Source of the DNA: Bacillota bacterium
GTDB taxonomy: Bacteria > Bacillota > Bacilli > Desulfuribacillales > Desulfuribacillaceae
DNA: 51,135 nucleotides
Assembly: GCA_023388635.1 (NCBI GenBank)
Contig: JAEWFW010000057.1
Coordinates: forward strand, 1 to 51,135
Direction of reading: 5' to 3'
Below the pieces are notes generated by a model. That model ran no database searches. It was not told the origin of the DNA and was given only the letters and a program-made list of their open reading frames with translations. Each line of letters opens with the position of its first letter. Position 1 is the first letter of the stretch. Shown here in pieces: positions 24,123 through 32,743 of this stretch. A program made the position numbers and the translations under genes.

Positions 24123-24799
24123 TTCATAACCTCTAACCGATACCCAAGACCCCTGACCGTCGTTATCTTTAAGATATCACCCGCGTCAGCCAACCGCTCC
24201 CGAAGCCGTTTGATGTGAACATCGACAGTTCTTTCATCGCCTTCATAATCGGTACCCCAAATTTGTTCGATCAATTGATCTCGTGTAAAAATCTGCCCTG
24301 GTTGGCTTGCTAATTTGAAAATCAATTCAAACTCTTTTAAGGGAAGCTTTATGTCGTTGCCATTCAATTTTACCTCGTATGAATTGCGGTCGATGATCAG
24401 GTCTTGAAATTGGATGATTTGTGATGTGACAATATTATACCTTTTCAAAAGTGCCTTCACTCTCATGACAAGTTCCACAGGATCAAACGGTTTCACCAGG
24501 TAATCATCGGTTCCCAATTGAAAGCCCTTTACCTTATCCTGTGACGTCCCTTTTGCCGTGACCATGATTACAGGAATGTCCATATACTGCCGGACAAACT
24601 CCGTGACCTTCCAGCCGTCGACTTTCGGCATCATCAAATCGACAATCAACAAATCGACCTTATTCGTCTCTAGTATCTCCAGCGCTTCTTCTCCATCGCC
24701 GGCTTCCATGATATGATACCCTTCTCTGGCTAAATACAAGTGTATCAATTTGCGAATATTAACATCATCATCGACAGCGAGAATATTGATATGGCTCAA
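24119..24799 (-). CDS. OmpR-family response regulator
   Basis: A protein of 226 residues. Receiver domain with VDDDVN, phospho-acceptor Asp54 in LLIVDLMMPKVDGW, VTAKG and YLVKPFD; C-terminal winged helix with DERTVDVHIKRLRERL and VRGLGYRLE. The start is TTG at 24799 after GGGGAG. It lies between the RND pump and the kinase gene; near the promoter of the fusion-protein gene there are two TTCA(T/C)A copies about one helical turn apart (29370-29395 region), which could be its site, though this is weak. Confidence 0.93.
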   Translation of the reverse strand: MSHINILAVDDDVNIRKLIHLYLAREGYHIMEAGDGEEALEILETNKVDLLIVDLMMPKVDGWKVTEFVRQYMDIPVIMVTAKGTSQDKVKGFQLGTDDYLVKPFDPVELVMRVKALLKRYNIVTSQIIQFQDLIIDRNSYEVKLNGNDIKLPLKEFELIFKLASQPGQIFTRDQLIEQIWGTDYEGDERTVDVHIKRLRERLADAGDILKITTVRGLGYRLEVMK

Positions 24800-24830
24800 G
24801 ACAACCAGCTCCCCTTTATGATTGGTAAAT

Positions 24831-27800
24831 CTACTTACCAGTTACATTACTATTTACATTACTATTTACATTACTACTTACATTACTGCTCACAAATTTA
24901 CTCCCCAACCATTTAGAAAATCTATCCATGTATATATACACGACCGGAATCAGCACCAAGGTAATCAAAGTGGAAAACGATAAACCAAATACGATCACTG
25001 TTCCCAACGACTGTTGCATCTCGGTTCCCTCTCCCATTCCGATGGAAATAGGCACCATAGCCAACACCGTCGTCAATGTCGTCATGAGGATCGGACGCAA
25101 ACGATGTTTTGCCGCTTCGAATACAGCCTCTTCACGTTCCATCCCCCGACTGCGCAATGTATTGATATAGTCAACCATAACGATCGCGTTACTGACGACA
25201 ATTCCCGCCAGCATGACAACGCCGATCATGCCGAATACACTCAATGTCTGCCCGGTAATCAAAAGCCCGAATATAATTCCGACAACTGTCGCAGGTAAAC
25301 TGAACATGATGATAAACGGATACAAAGCCGATTCAAATTGAACCGCCATTACACCATAAACGAGGAAAATTCCCAACACCAGCGCGAGCACCAAACTGAC
25401 CATCGCTTCGACCAGTTCCTCGTTCTGTCCCCCTAAGGATATCCCATATCCAGCAGGCATATGCAACTGGTTCACTAATTGACTGACTTGCGTGTAAGCC
25501 GTTTGTAAATCTGCATCAAGCAAATCTGCCGATAATGTAATTCCTTGTTCCATGTTTTCTCGAGTGATCGTATTCGGTCCTTCAACTAACGCGAAATCTG
25601 CCAGTTCTTTCAACGGCACCGTAAATCCGGAATGCGTCATAATTTTCATCGACTGCAAATGATCCAGGCTCTCGCGGTACTCTTTCGGCAATGTCACATA
25701 CAAATCAATTTCAGAACCTTCTTGTTTCATAATACTCGCTGTTTGACCATAGAATCCTGCGCGTACCATTTGCATGATTTGTCCGCCTGACAGTCCGTAC
25801 TCTGCAATAATATCCGATTTCATTTTCACATGCAGTTCCGGACGCGTAGCACTGAGCGAATTCGTGATATTCGTCAGCCCTGGTACTTTAATGAGCTGTT
25901 GCTCGACTTCTTCGCCTAACGCTTTCAGAACATTGACATCATTTCCGGTGATTTGCACGGAAATCGCCGCACCTGTATACCCTGCGCTCTGCATCGAGAC
26001 GATATTCAGTTTCAAATCCGGGAACTGCATACCAAAGGCTTCAATATCCTTGATCGAATCGTTGGTCGACTTGACTCGATCTTTTAACGGTACAAGGCGT
26101 GCATATATAGTTCCTGCATTGCTGGAACTGGTACCGCCCATCATATCTCCCCCACCTATAGTGGTTGAGATCATTTCTGTATCCGGCATCTGCATCATAT
26201 ATTCTTCTATTGCAGCTGCCACTTTATAAGTTTCTTCTGCACTCGTCCCATTAGGCATTGTTAAAGAAATGTTGATCTCACCCTGATCCATGGCAGGCAT
26301 GAATTCTATCTTCACGTATGGTATTAAGATTAAGCTACCAACTATCAGCACCGATGTCAAAATGATGACTGTTTTCTTATGACCGAGCGCCCATTTAAGA
26401 ATGCTCGGATAGATATTGCCGACAGCAGCACCGATCTTGTTAATGAAACCTGATTTTGCCTGCTCCGATTTTTCTTTCCCGCCGATATCTTTCGCGCGTA
26501 TAAGGTGCGTGGAAAGCATCGGGATTAACGTAACTGACACTACCAGGGAAGCCAGCAGCGAAAAACTGATTGTCAGCGCCAAGGGACGGAATAGTTCCGC
26601 CACCATACCTTCTGTAAATATGATCGGCACGAACACCGCTACCGTCGTCAAGGCAGATGCAATAACCGGCATGACGACTTCTTTGGCTCCTTCTACGGCA
26701 GCTTCGACATTGCCATAGCCTTTTTGCCGATAGCGATATATATTCTCCAAAATTACAATCGCGCCGTCAAGCAACATTCCTACTCCCAGTGCCAGACCGC
26801 TCATCGTGATGATGTTTAATGTCTCCCCGTAAAAATAGATCATGATAAATGTGACTACCAGGGAAATTGGAATCGATAGCAGCATGACTAAGGTACTGCG
26901 GAAGTTGCGCAAGAACAGAAACAGCACTATCGCCGCGAACAAACTCCCCAGCAGCAAACTGTTCAGAACATTGCTGATGGAAAGTTGAATAAACTCTGCG
27001 GAGTTTAGGACAACCGTCAACTCAACCCCGTTCGGCAGCTCCGTTCTAATGCGGTCAATTTGTTTTAAAACCGATTCCGCGACATTCACCGTATTGGCAT
27101 CCGACTGCTTCGAGATACTGAGGCTCAATGCAGGACTGCCATTAATGTAAGCATAGGTGCTTTGTTCTTTATATGTATCTGTGACAGTGGCTAATTCGGA
27201 AAGTTTGATTTTCTGTCCTGTCGCCGTAGGAACCGTCACGTCGCGTATATCCTGAATGTTCTGGTATTCTCCAATCAGACGCACGTTGACATCGTTGGAA
27301 CCGCGTATGATATTCCCCGCGGACATATTCATATTATTCATCGCAAGGGCATTCGATATATCTTGGATTGACAGTCGATACCCTTCTAATTTTGCCGGAT
27401 CCGGCTCAATTCTGATTTCTCTGTCCTGTTTACCGGTAACGCTGACCTGCGCTACACCGGCTACACGTTCTAAGTCTGTCTGCACTGTATCTTCCGCGAT
27501 CTTCGTTAGCTCTTGGATGCTCAAATCTCCTGACAAACTCAATTGCATGACAGGCATCATACTCGGGTCAAACTTGATAACCATCGGATCCGATGCATCA
27601 TCTGGCAGCATTTGCTTACCCATATCTACTTTATCTCGAATATCGAGTAACGTCGAGTCCATATTGCTGCCGTAATTAAACATCAGGATAATCATTGATT
27701 GATTTGTCACCGATGTCGATTGGATCGTATCCAGCCCTTCCAGTGTACTCAGTACACCTTCCAATGGCTTGGTCACTAGGTTGACGACCTCTTCGGGAGC

Positions 27801-27962
27801 GGCTCCCTGATACGAGGTGACAACAACGGCTACGGGAAGCTCCATATTAGGCAGCAAATCGACCGCTAAACCATTTAAAGAGACAGCCCCAATTAGCATC
27901 GCAATTAAAACACATATGATAACGCCAACCGGTCTTTTGACGGAAGTTTCTATTAATTTCAT
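24831..27962 (-). CDS. RND (HAE1/SwrC-type) efflux pump
   Basis: A protein of 1043 residues with the twelve-helix, two-loop layout of AcrB/SwrC pumps. It starts MKLIETSVKRPVGVIICVLI and shows LPNMELPVAVVVTSYQGAAP, GVGMLLDGAIVILENIYR (helix 4 acidic relay region) and GIVVSNAIVMVDYINTLRSRG. Proton-driven export of lipophilic drugs or surfactant-like compounds is the usual role. The last 20 residues are a serine-asparagine-valine repeat encoded by a 12-bp tandem, not seen in typical RND pumps. The gene follows the membrane fusion lipoprotein by 2 bases. No outer-membrane channel gene is present, in keeping with a one-membrane cell. Confidence 0.93.
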   Translation of the reverse strand: MKLIETSVKRPVGVIICVLIAMLIGAVSLNGLAVDLLPNMELPVAVVVTSYQGAAPEEVVNLVTKPLEGVLSTLEGLDTIQSTSVTNQSMIILMFNYGSNMDSTLLDIRDKVDMGKQMLPDDASDPMVIKFDPSMMPVMQLSLSGDLSIQELTKIAEDTVQTDLERVAGVAQVSVTGKQDREIRIEPDPAKLEGYRLSIQDISNALAMNNMNMSAGNIIRGSNDVNVRLIGEYQNIQDIRDVTVPTATGQKIKLSELATVTDTYKEQSTYAYINGSPALSLSISKQSDANTVNVAESVLKQIDRIRTELPNGVELTVVLNSAEFIQLSISNVLNSLLLGSLFAAIVLFLFLRNFRSTLVMLLSIPISLVVTFIMIYFYGETLNIITMSGLALGVGMLLDGAIVILENIYRYRQKGYGNVEAAVEGAKEVVMPVIASALTTVAVFVPIIFTEGMVAELFRPLALTISFSLLASLVVSVTLIPMLSTHLIRAKDIGGKEKSEQAKSGFINKIGAAVGNIYPSILKWALGHKKTVIILTSVLIVGSLILIPYVKIEFMPAMDQGEINISLTMPNGTSAEETYKVAAAIEEYMMQMPDTEMISTTIGGGDMMGGTSSSNAGTIYARLVPLKDRVKSTNDSIKDIEAFGMQFPDLKLNIVSMQSAGYTGAAISVQITGNDVNVLKALGEEVEQQLIKVPGLTNITNSLSATRPELHVKMKSDIIAEYGLSGGQIMQMVRAGFYGQTASIMKQEGSEIDLYVTLPKEYRESLDHLQSMKIMTHSGFTVPLKELADFALVEGPNTITRENMEQGITLSADLLDADLQTAYTQVSQLVNQLHMPAGYGISLGGQNEELVEAMVSLVLALVLGIFLVYGVMAVQFESALYPFIIMFSLPATVVGIIFGLLITGQTLSVFGMIGVVMLAGIVVSNAIVMVDYINTLRSRGMEREEAVFEAAKHRLRPILMTTLTTVLAMVPISIGMGEGTEMQQSLGTVIVFGLSFSTLITLVLIPVVYIYMDRFSKWLGSKFVSSNVSSNVNSNVNSNVTGK
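24842..24889 (-). repeat. Four-copy 12-bp tandem repeat at the RND gene 3' end
   Basis: Four units of TTACATTACTAT (last two with one or two changes) encode the NSNV-type C-terminal tail. The unit length keeps the frame when copy number changes. Confidence 0.85.
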
Positions 27963-27964
27963 GA

Positions 27965-29296
27965 TTATTTACCTCCCATCACTTGAATGAGGGCTCCTTC
28001 TTCGATTATCAAATGACCTTTGACGATAACTTGCTCACCTTCATGTAACCCCTCAATAATTTCTACATACTCGGAATTCTCACGTCCTAATTGGACTGCT
28101 GCTCTCTCAGCTCTGTCACCGACGACGCGATAGACATAGTAATTCTGATTCTCCATTATCAATGCACTTACAGGGATAATCAGACTCTGTTCTGCGTTTT
28201 CCGCATCTTGGGCAATAATCTCCGCAATCATTCCTGACCGCACATTTTGCGATGACGGTGCCAGCTCTACTTCCAACGTATACGCTTTTGTCTGTGGTTC
28301 TGTAACGGCGCTTATGTACCGAATTTTCCCCTCTACTGTCTGATTGATCGCTTTTACATAGACAGAGACTGTGTCACCTACTGCAAATTTACCCAATGCT
28401 TCCTCTGTGACTTTTCCCTTTACCAACATTGGATCCACCTGAATAATTTGGAAAAATGGCGATTGTGGTGATACAAATTCCCCGATTTCCACATTAATCA
28501 TGGCAATTTCACCGGCTACCGGTGCCTTGACGACCGTATTGTTCAATTGCTCCTGCGCCAATTCTAAACTCAACTCTGCTTGTTTGACGGCGGCTTCGGC
28601 GACGGCAATTCCCTCTGTTCTTTCTGCCTGTCTTAAAGCCAATTCTGCCGCTTTCACACCGGCTTTTGCCTGCTCGACAGCAATCTCTACCTGCTCTAAT
28701 CCGGCGTGAGCTTGGGAAAGACCTGTTTCTGCCTGTTCAAAATCTCTTTTAGAAATTGCATTCGCTTCGTACAATTGTTTCATTCGCTCATATGTTGTTT
28801 GCGCATCAGCGTATGTATCTTGCGTCTTTTTTAAGTTAATTTCACTGTTTTTATATGCTAGTTCAGCATTATCAAGGCTCTGTTGCGCTTGCGAAATTTG
28901 GTGCTCATGACCGGCTTTCGCATTTTCAAAGCTCGCCTGTGCTGAAAAGAGACCTCTTTCCGCCTGCTTCACTTGATTATTGAAATCGGTTTGCTCCAAT
29001 ACAGCCAAAATCTGTCCCGCAGCAACGCGATCTCCTTTATTGACTCTGATTCCTTCTACTTTGGCAGAAACCTTGGAAGTGACATTCACTGTTACGTACG
29101 GTGACAGCTCACCGACTACAGATACTGCCTCTTGCAAAGATCCCCATGCAGCATCTACAGTCTCCACAGGAAACGCTCTCTCCGGTACTTCTCCCACCGG
29201 ATTGGTAGTAGGCTGCCCTTGGCACCCTCCTAATAAAACAATCGCGCTTATGCCTAGCAAAAGCACTCTACTAAAACCCAAAAATCCCCTCTTCAT
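27965..29296 (-). CDS. RND membrane fusion lipoprotein (HlyD/AcrA family)
   Basis: A lipoprotein of 443 residues with signal LGFSRVLLLGISAIVLL and lipobox GGCQG. It has a split biotinyl-lipoyl domain (VKAPVAGEIAMINVEIGEFV as second half), a long alpha-helical hairpin of about 130 residues rich in Ala, Glu and Gln (about 120-250), a beta-barrel and a membrane-proximal domain. It works with the RND pump encoded next. First gene of the five-gene efflux/two-component/MutS-like operon. Confidence 0.92.
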   Translation of the reverse strand: MKRGFLGFSRVLLLGISAIVLLGGCQGQPTTNPVGEVPERAFPVETVDAAWGSLQEAVSVVGELSPYVTVNVTSKVSAKVEGIRVNKGDRVAAGQILAVLEQTDFNNQVKQAERGLFSAQASFENAKAGHEHQISQAQQSLDNAELAYKNSEINLKKTQDTYADAQTTYERMKQLYEANAISKRDFEQAETGLSQAHAGLEQVEIAVEQAKAGVKAAELALRQAERTEGIAVAEAAVKQAELSLELAQEQLNNTVVKAPVAGEIAMINVEIGEFVSPQSPFFQIIQVDPMLVKGKVTEEALGKFAVGDTVSVYVKAINQTVEGKIRYISAVTEPQTKAYTLEVELAPSSQNVRSGMIAEIIAQDAENAEQSLIIPVSALIMENQNYYVYRVVGDRAERAAVQLGRENSEYVEIIEGLHEGEQVIVKGHLIIEEGALIQVMGGK

Positions 29297-29385
29297 TTCT
29301 TTTCCCCCTAAAATTCTCCAAAAAATCAGTTTCCCATGAACTGTGTTACTAGATTATCAAAGATATGTGAACTTACTATGAACGT

Positions 29386-29413
29386 AGCAAAACCGCCTTT
29401 TCAGACGGTTTCA
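29386..29413 (-). terminator. Possible terminator of the PadR-ABC exporter operon
   Basis: On the minus strand GAAACCGTC and GGCGGTTTT form an imperfect stem around TGAAAA with four T following, directly after the exporter stop codon. Confidence 0.5.
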
Positions 29414-29419
29414 CAGGGG

Positions 29420-31135
29420 TCAGCCTTGCAACTCATAGAGTGTCTTGTATCGCCCATTCCTATTTAGTAATTCCTGATGACTTCCTACTTCAACGATCTT
29501 TCCTTGTTCCATGACGACGATCCTGTCTGCCGATTTGATTGTCGATAGACGGTGTGCAATGATTACACTCGTGCGATTGATCAACAGCTTAGACAGTGCC
29601 TCTTGTATCAGGCGCTCCGATTCTGTATCCAATGCCGACGTCGCCTCATCCATGATGATGATTTTCGGGTCTTTCAGGATCATTCTGGCAATGGCGATCC
29701 GCTGCTTTTGACCACCCGATAATTTAATGCCGCGTTCTCCCACCTGTGTGTCATAGCCTTCATGCAATTGCATAATGAAGTCATGGGCATTGGCAGCCCG
29801 TGCCGCAAATTCGATCTCCCGATCTGTCGCCTCTGGTTTCCCATACAAAATATTTTCCTTGACCGTGCCGTTAAACAAAATCACTTCTTGAGATACGACA
29901 CCGATTTGTTGGCGCAGCGATTGTACGCTCACATCTTTTAGCGAATGCCCGTCTAATATGATTTCTCCTGCCGTCGGATCATAAAAACGTGTCAGTAGAT
30001 AGGTGAGTGTCGATTTCCCCGCTCCCGATGAACCGACAATTGCTATCATTTTCCCTGAAGGTATCTCAAGATTGAATCCCTCTAAAACGGGTGGACCGTC
30101 TTGGTACGCAAAACTGACATCGGCAAACCGTATGTTGCCGCGAACTGTTGCAAGTACAACGGCGTCTTGTCTGTCGACAATCTTCGGCTGGATTTCCATA
30201 ACCTCTGTAATCCGCTCAAATGCAGCAGCCGACTGCTGAAATGAGTTGATGATGCGTCCAAATTGACGAATGGGATTCTGCAATAAACGCAGGTACGCGA
30301 GAAATGCCACGATCTGTCCGACGGTCAAATTGTCTTGCATGATTTGCCATGCGCCGAAACCTACAACTACTAATAGACCAATCGTATTGAACAATTCGAT
30401 TGCCGGCAAATACATCGAAGAATATCTCGTAGCGGTGATCGTCGTATTCATGTTATGTTCATTCTGCAAATTAAACTTTTCTGTCTCATGTTCTTCCCTG
30501 GCAAAGGCTTTCACAAGGCGAATTCCCGACAGTGTATCCTGTAGTTGATTACTTACGGCGGCAATCGACTCCTGTACTTTCTTATACGCCCCGCGTACAT
30601 ACTTGCGGAAAATTTGCGTGAACGCAATCATCAAGGGAAAGGTCACCATCAATGCCGTCGCCAATTGCCAATTGGCGTAAAACATATAGCCGGCTACGAC
30701 GAAAAATGTCAGCAGATCTTTGAGCATGTGCAAAATACCGCCTGACAATAACTGTTGCAGCGTATTGATGTCATTGGTGACACGCGACATTAGATCTCCT
30801 GTACGCTGCCTGTCGAAAAACTCAACATCTAAATATTGTATGTGTTGATAAAGATCGTTTCTGACGTGGTAAATGACTTTTTGCCCGACTACAGCCATCA
30901 TACAGCTATTCAAATACGTAAATCCATTGATAAATACCGCTATAATGAAGATCGCGGCAGAATACTGAAACAGCTCCGAGTAGTCTTTCGCCGGAACAAT
31001 TTCATCGATAATATATTGTGTCAGTAACGGATTGAGCAATTGGAGAAAAGAAACAATCACCATCGCAACTAGTGCAATCCACAAAAATTTCTGATTTTCT
31101 TTTATATGGCTAAGTATTCTTCGATATGTTTTCAG
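29420..31135 (-). CDS. MsbA/LmrA-like ABC exporter (half transporter), probable CTG start
   Basis: A fused membrane and ATPase half-exporter of about 571 residues with six helices in the first 300, then VGSSGAGKSTLTYLL (Walker A), LSGGQKQRIAIARM (signature) and IIIMDEATSALD (Walker B). It probably works as a homodimer exporting lipids or drugs. The first TTG (31084) cuts into helix 1 and has no ribosome binding site. The frame is open upstream to CTG at 31135, which lies seven to eight bases after AAAGGAGGAG and adds LKTYRRILSHIKENQKF, the usual basic lead-in. No ATG, GTG or TTG fits. It follows the PadR gene and should be controlled by it. Confidence 0.88.
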   Translation of the reverse strand: MKTYRRILSHIKENQKFLWIALVAMVIVSFLQLLNPLLTQYIIDEIVPAKDYSELFQYSAAIFIIAVFINGFTYLNSCMMAVVGQKVIYHVRNDLYQHIQYLDVEFFDRQRTGDLMSRVTNDINTLQQLLSGGILHMLKDLLTFFVVAGYMFYANWQLATALMVTFPLMIAFTQIFRKYVRGAYKKVQESIAAVSNQLQDTLSGIRLVKAFAREEHETEKFNLQNEHNMNTTITATRYSSMYLPAIELFNTIGLLVVVGFGAWQIMQDNLTVGQIVAFLAYLRLLQNPIRQFGRIINSFQQSAAAFERITEVMEIQPKIVDRQDAVVLATVRGNIRFADVSFAYQDGPPVLEGFNLEIPSGKMIAIVGSSGAGKSTLTYLLTRFYDPTAGEIILDGHSLKDVSVQSLRQQIGVVSQEVILFNGTVKENILYGKPEATDREIEFAARAANAHDFIMQLHEGYDTQVGERGIKLSGGQKQRIAIARMILKDPKIIIMDEATSALDTESERLIQEALSKLLINRTSVIIAHRLSTIKSADRIVVMEQGKIVEVGSHQELLNRNGRYKTLYELQG

Positions 31136-31231
31136 ATAGTTCTCCTCCTTTTACATGCAATTGTTTTCATTTGTGCTCGTGCTTGTAACCCTTTTTTATA
31201 CATTCGGCTTTCTCGCACTTTCACTACTTGC

Positions 31232-31795
31232 CTACTCAGACTGTTGGTTCCTGCTTTCATAGATGATTTCCCGCAAACGGACGGCTGAGCGGTGAAAAAA
31301 CTTATGCATGCGAATTTTCGCGTTTTGATCGTTGCTTGCTACCTCTTCCAACTGCGATATTAAATCGAGAATTTCTTGCTTCTTGATACGCAAATGGTCA
31401 TCCGATATCTCATGCTGAAAAAATGTATGGGCATTGCGGTGATTCGCCGCCATCTTCTGAGCAATTTTTGCCTGCAAATACTCCTGTCCCGCCTCTGTAA
31501 TATGGTATACTTTTTTACCCGATTGCTCGACAATACACACATACTCCTGATCCTCTAACATCTGTAATGTCGGATAAATCGAGCCTGGGCTGGGAATATA
31601 CAATCCATCAGAACGAACTTCCAACTCTTTCATAATCTGATACCCATGCATAGGCTGTTGATTTAAGATTTCTAAAAGCGCATATTGTATATGCCCTCTG
31701 CCAAAATACCTTCCCGATTCTTTACGATGACCCATTCCACTGCCGTGCCCATTGCCATGTATTGTCTGACTTCCATCATGCGAATTGTCTATCAT
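31232..31795 (-). CDS. PadR-family transcriptional regulator
   Basis: A protein of 187 residues. The N-terminal winged helix reads FGRGHIQYALLEILNQQPMH, then GYQIMKELEVRSDGLYIPSPGSIYPTLQMLEDQ (quoted in part), the PadR hallmark GSIYPTLQ, with a C-terminal dimerisation helix. A His/Gly-rich lead of about 30 residues (HGNGHGSGMGH) precedes it and could bind metal. Start 31795 follows AGGAAAGGTG; an ATG at 31822 is possible. Its promoter holds two palindromes, which argues for self-repression and control of the exporter downstream. Confidence 0.9.
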   Translation of the reverse strand: MIDNSHDGSQTIHGNGHGSGMGHRKESGRYFGRGHIQYALLEILNQQPMHGYQIMKELEVRSDGLYIPSPGSIYPTLQMLEDQEYVCIVEQSGKKVYHITEAGQEYLQAKIAQKMAANHRNAHTFFQHEISDDHLRIKKQEILDLISQLEEVASNDQNAKIRMHKFFHRSAVRLREIIYESRNQQSE

Positions 31796-31838
31796 AGCTA
31801 ACACCTTTCCTTCACTGGACATTGCCCCTTGACGCAAA

Positions 31839-31884
31839 AATCCGATATATCGGTTATTGTAACCGATATATCGGATTCTGTCAA
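31839..31884 (-). promoter_or_regulatory. padR promoter with a double CCGATATATCGG operator
   Basis: On the minus strand TTGACA (31884-31879), a 17-base spacer and TACAAT (31861-31856) form a near-consensus promoter. The palindrome CCGATATATCGG occurs at 31863-31874 inside the spacer and again at 31842-31853 just after the -10, 21 bp centre to centre, with extended flanks. Two dimers could bind on the same face of the helix and block RNA polymerase. Confidence 0.85.
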
Positions 31885-31910
31885 TTGATGACAGTTTGTC
31901 TACGATATTA

Positions 31911-32675
31911 CTACTCTCCATCACGAATGAGCACATCGAGCATCTTGTCAGTATTGTTGAGAAATTGTTTCATGACCCGATAATGTTCTGTCTGCTCATA
32001 TGCAACTCTTTGCATATATCCCGCTTCGTCAATTTCGTAAATATACGCATCAGGATATGCCATTAAGATCGGTGAATGTGTGGCTATGATAAATTGCGAG
32101 TCGCGCTTTACCAATTCGTGGATTCGGCTTAGCATGCTCATCTGCCGTGAAGGTGATAACGCTGCTTCCGGTTCATCCAGAATATAAATTCCCTGTCCAC
32201 GAAAGCGATTCATAAATACGGCAAAAAACGATTCCCCGTGGGATTGTTTATGCAACGAGCGGCTTCCATAGGAATCAATGATTCGCGGACCGCTGCCGTC
32301 CTGATCCAGATCATCAATCGTCGTCGCCAAATTATAAAAACTCTCCGCGCGGAGGAAGAAACTATCTTTTGCCCGCCTAATTCCTTTGACAATCCGTATA
32401 CAGTTATGCAAATCGGAGTGTGTTTCCTGAGAAGCAAAGGTGAAATTCTTACTCCCACCTTCCGCATTAAGTCCATAGGCGACGGCGATTGCTTCAAGCA
32501 GCGTCGATTTGCCTGTGCCGTTTTCGCCCACAAAAAATGTAACTTGTGGATGAAACGGCAAATTCGTGAGATTCCTCACCACCGGCAAGCAAAAAGGATA
32601 TTCATCAAACGACGGCACTTTCTCTGTTTTTAAATCGATACTTCGTAAATACGTATTGTTATCAAAAAAATTCAT
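31911..32675 (-). CDS. AAA-type ATPase of the RecF/SMC-like group
   Basis: A soluble ATPase of 254 residues with FFVGENGTGKSTLLEAIA (Walker A), GESFFAVFMNRF (signature-like), GIYILDEPEAALSPSRQ (Walker B with signature aspartate) and IIATHSPILMAYP. These are marks of the small 'predicted ATPase' family (COG3910-like) with an ABC-type head and no long coiled coil. Its task is not established. It seems to be transcribed alone; its 3' end overlaps the PadR promoter region. Confidence 0.82.
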   Translation of the reverse strand: MNFFDNNTYLRSIDLKTEKVPSFDEYPFCLPVVRNLTNLPFHPQVTFFVGENGTGKSTLLEAIAVAYGLNAEGGSKNFTFASQETHSDLHNCIRIVKGIRRAKDSFFLRAESFYNLATTIDDLDQDGSGPRIIDSYGSRSLHKQSHGESFFAVFMNRFRGQGIYILDEPEAALSPSRQMSMLSRIHELVKRDSQFIIATHSPILMAYPDAYIYEIDEAGYMQRVAYEQTEHYRVMKQFLNNTDKMLDVLIRDGE

Positions 32676-32743
32676 TGTGATCCAACTCCACTACGAAATG
32701 CATCTATGACGCTTATCATTCTTTATCTGATTCTTATCCGTAG

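Noticed and set aside
25774..26229. 151-codon plus-strand frame opposite the RND gene
   Set aside because: Shadow frame; composition is low-complexity Ser/Ile and it has no ribosome binding site.
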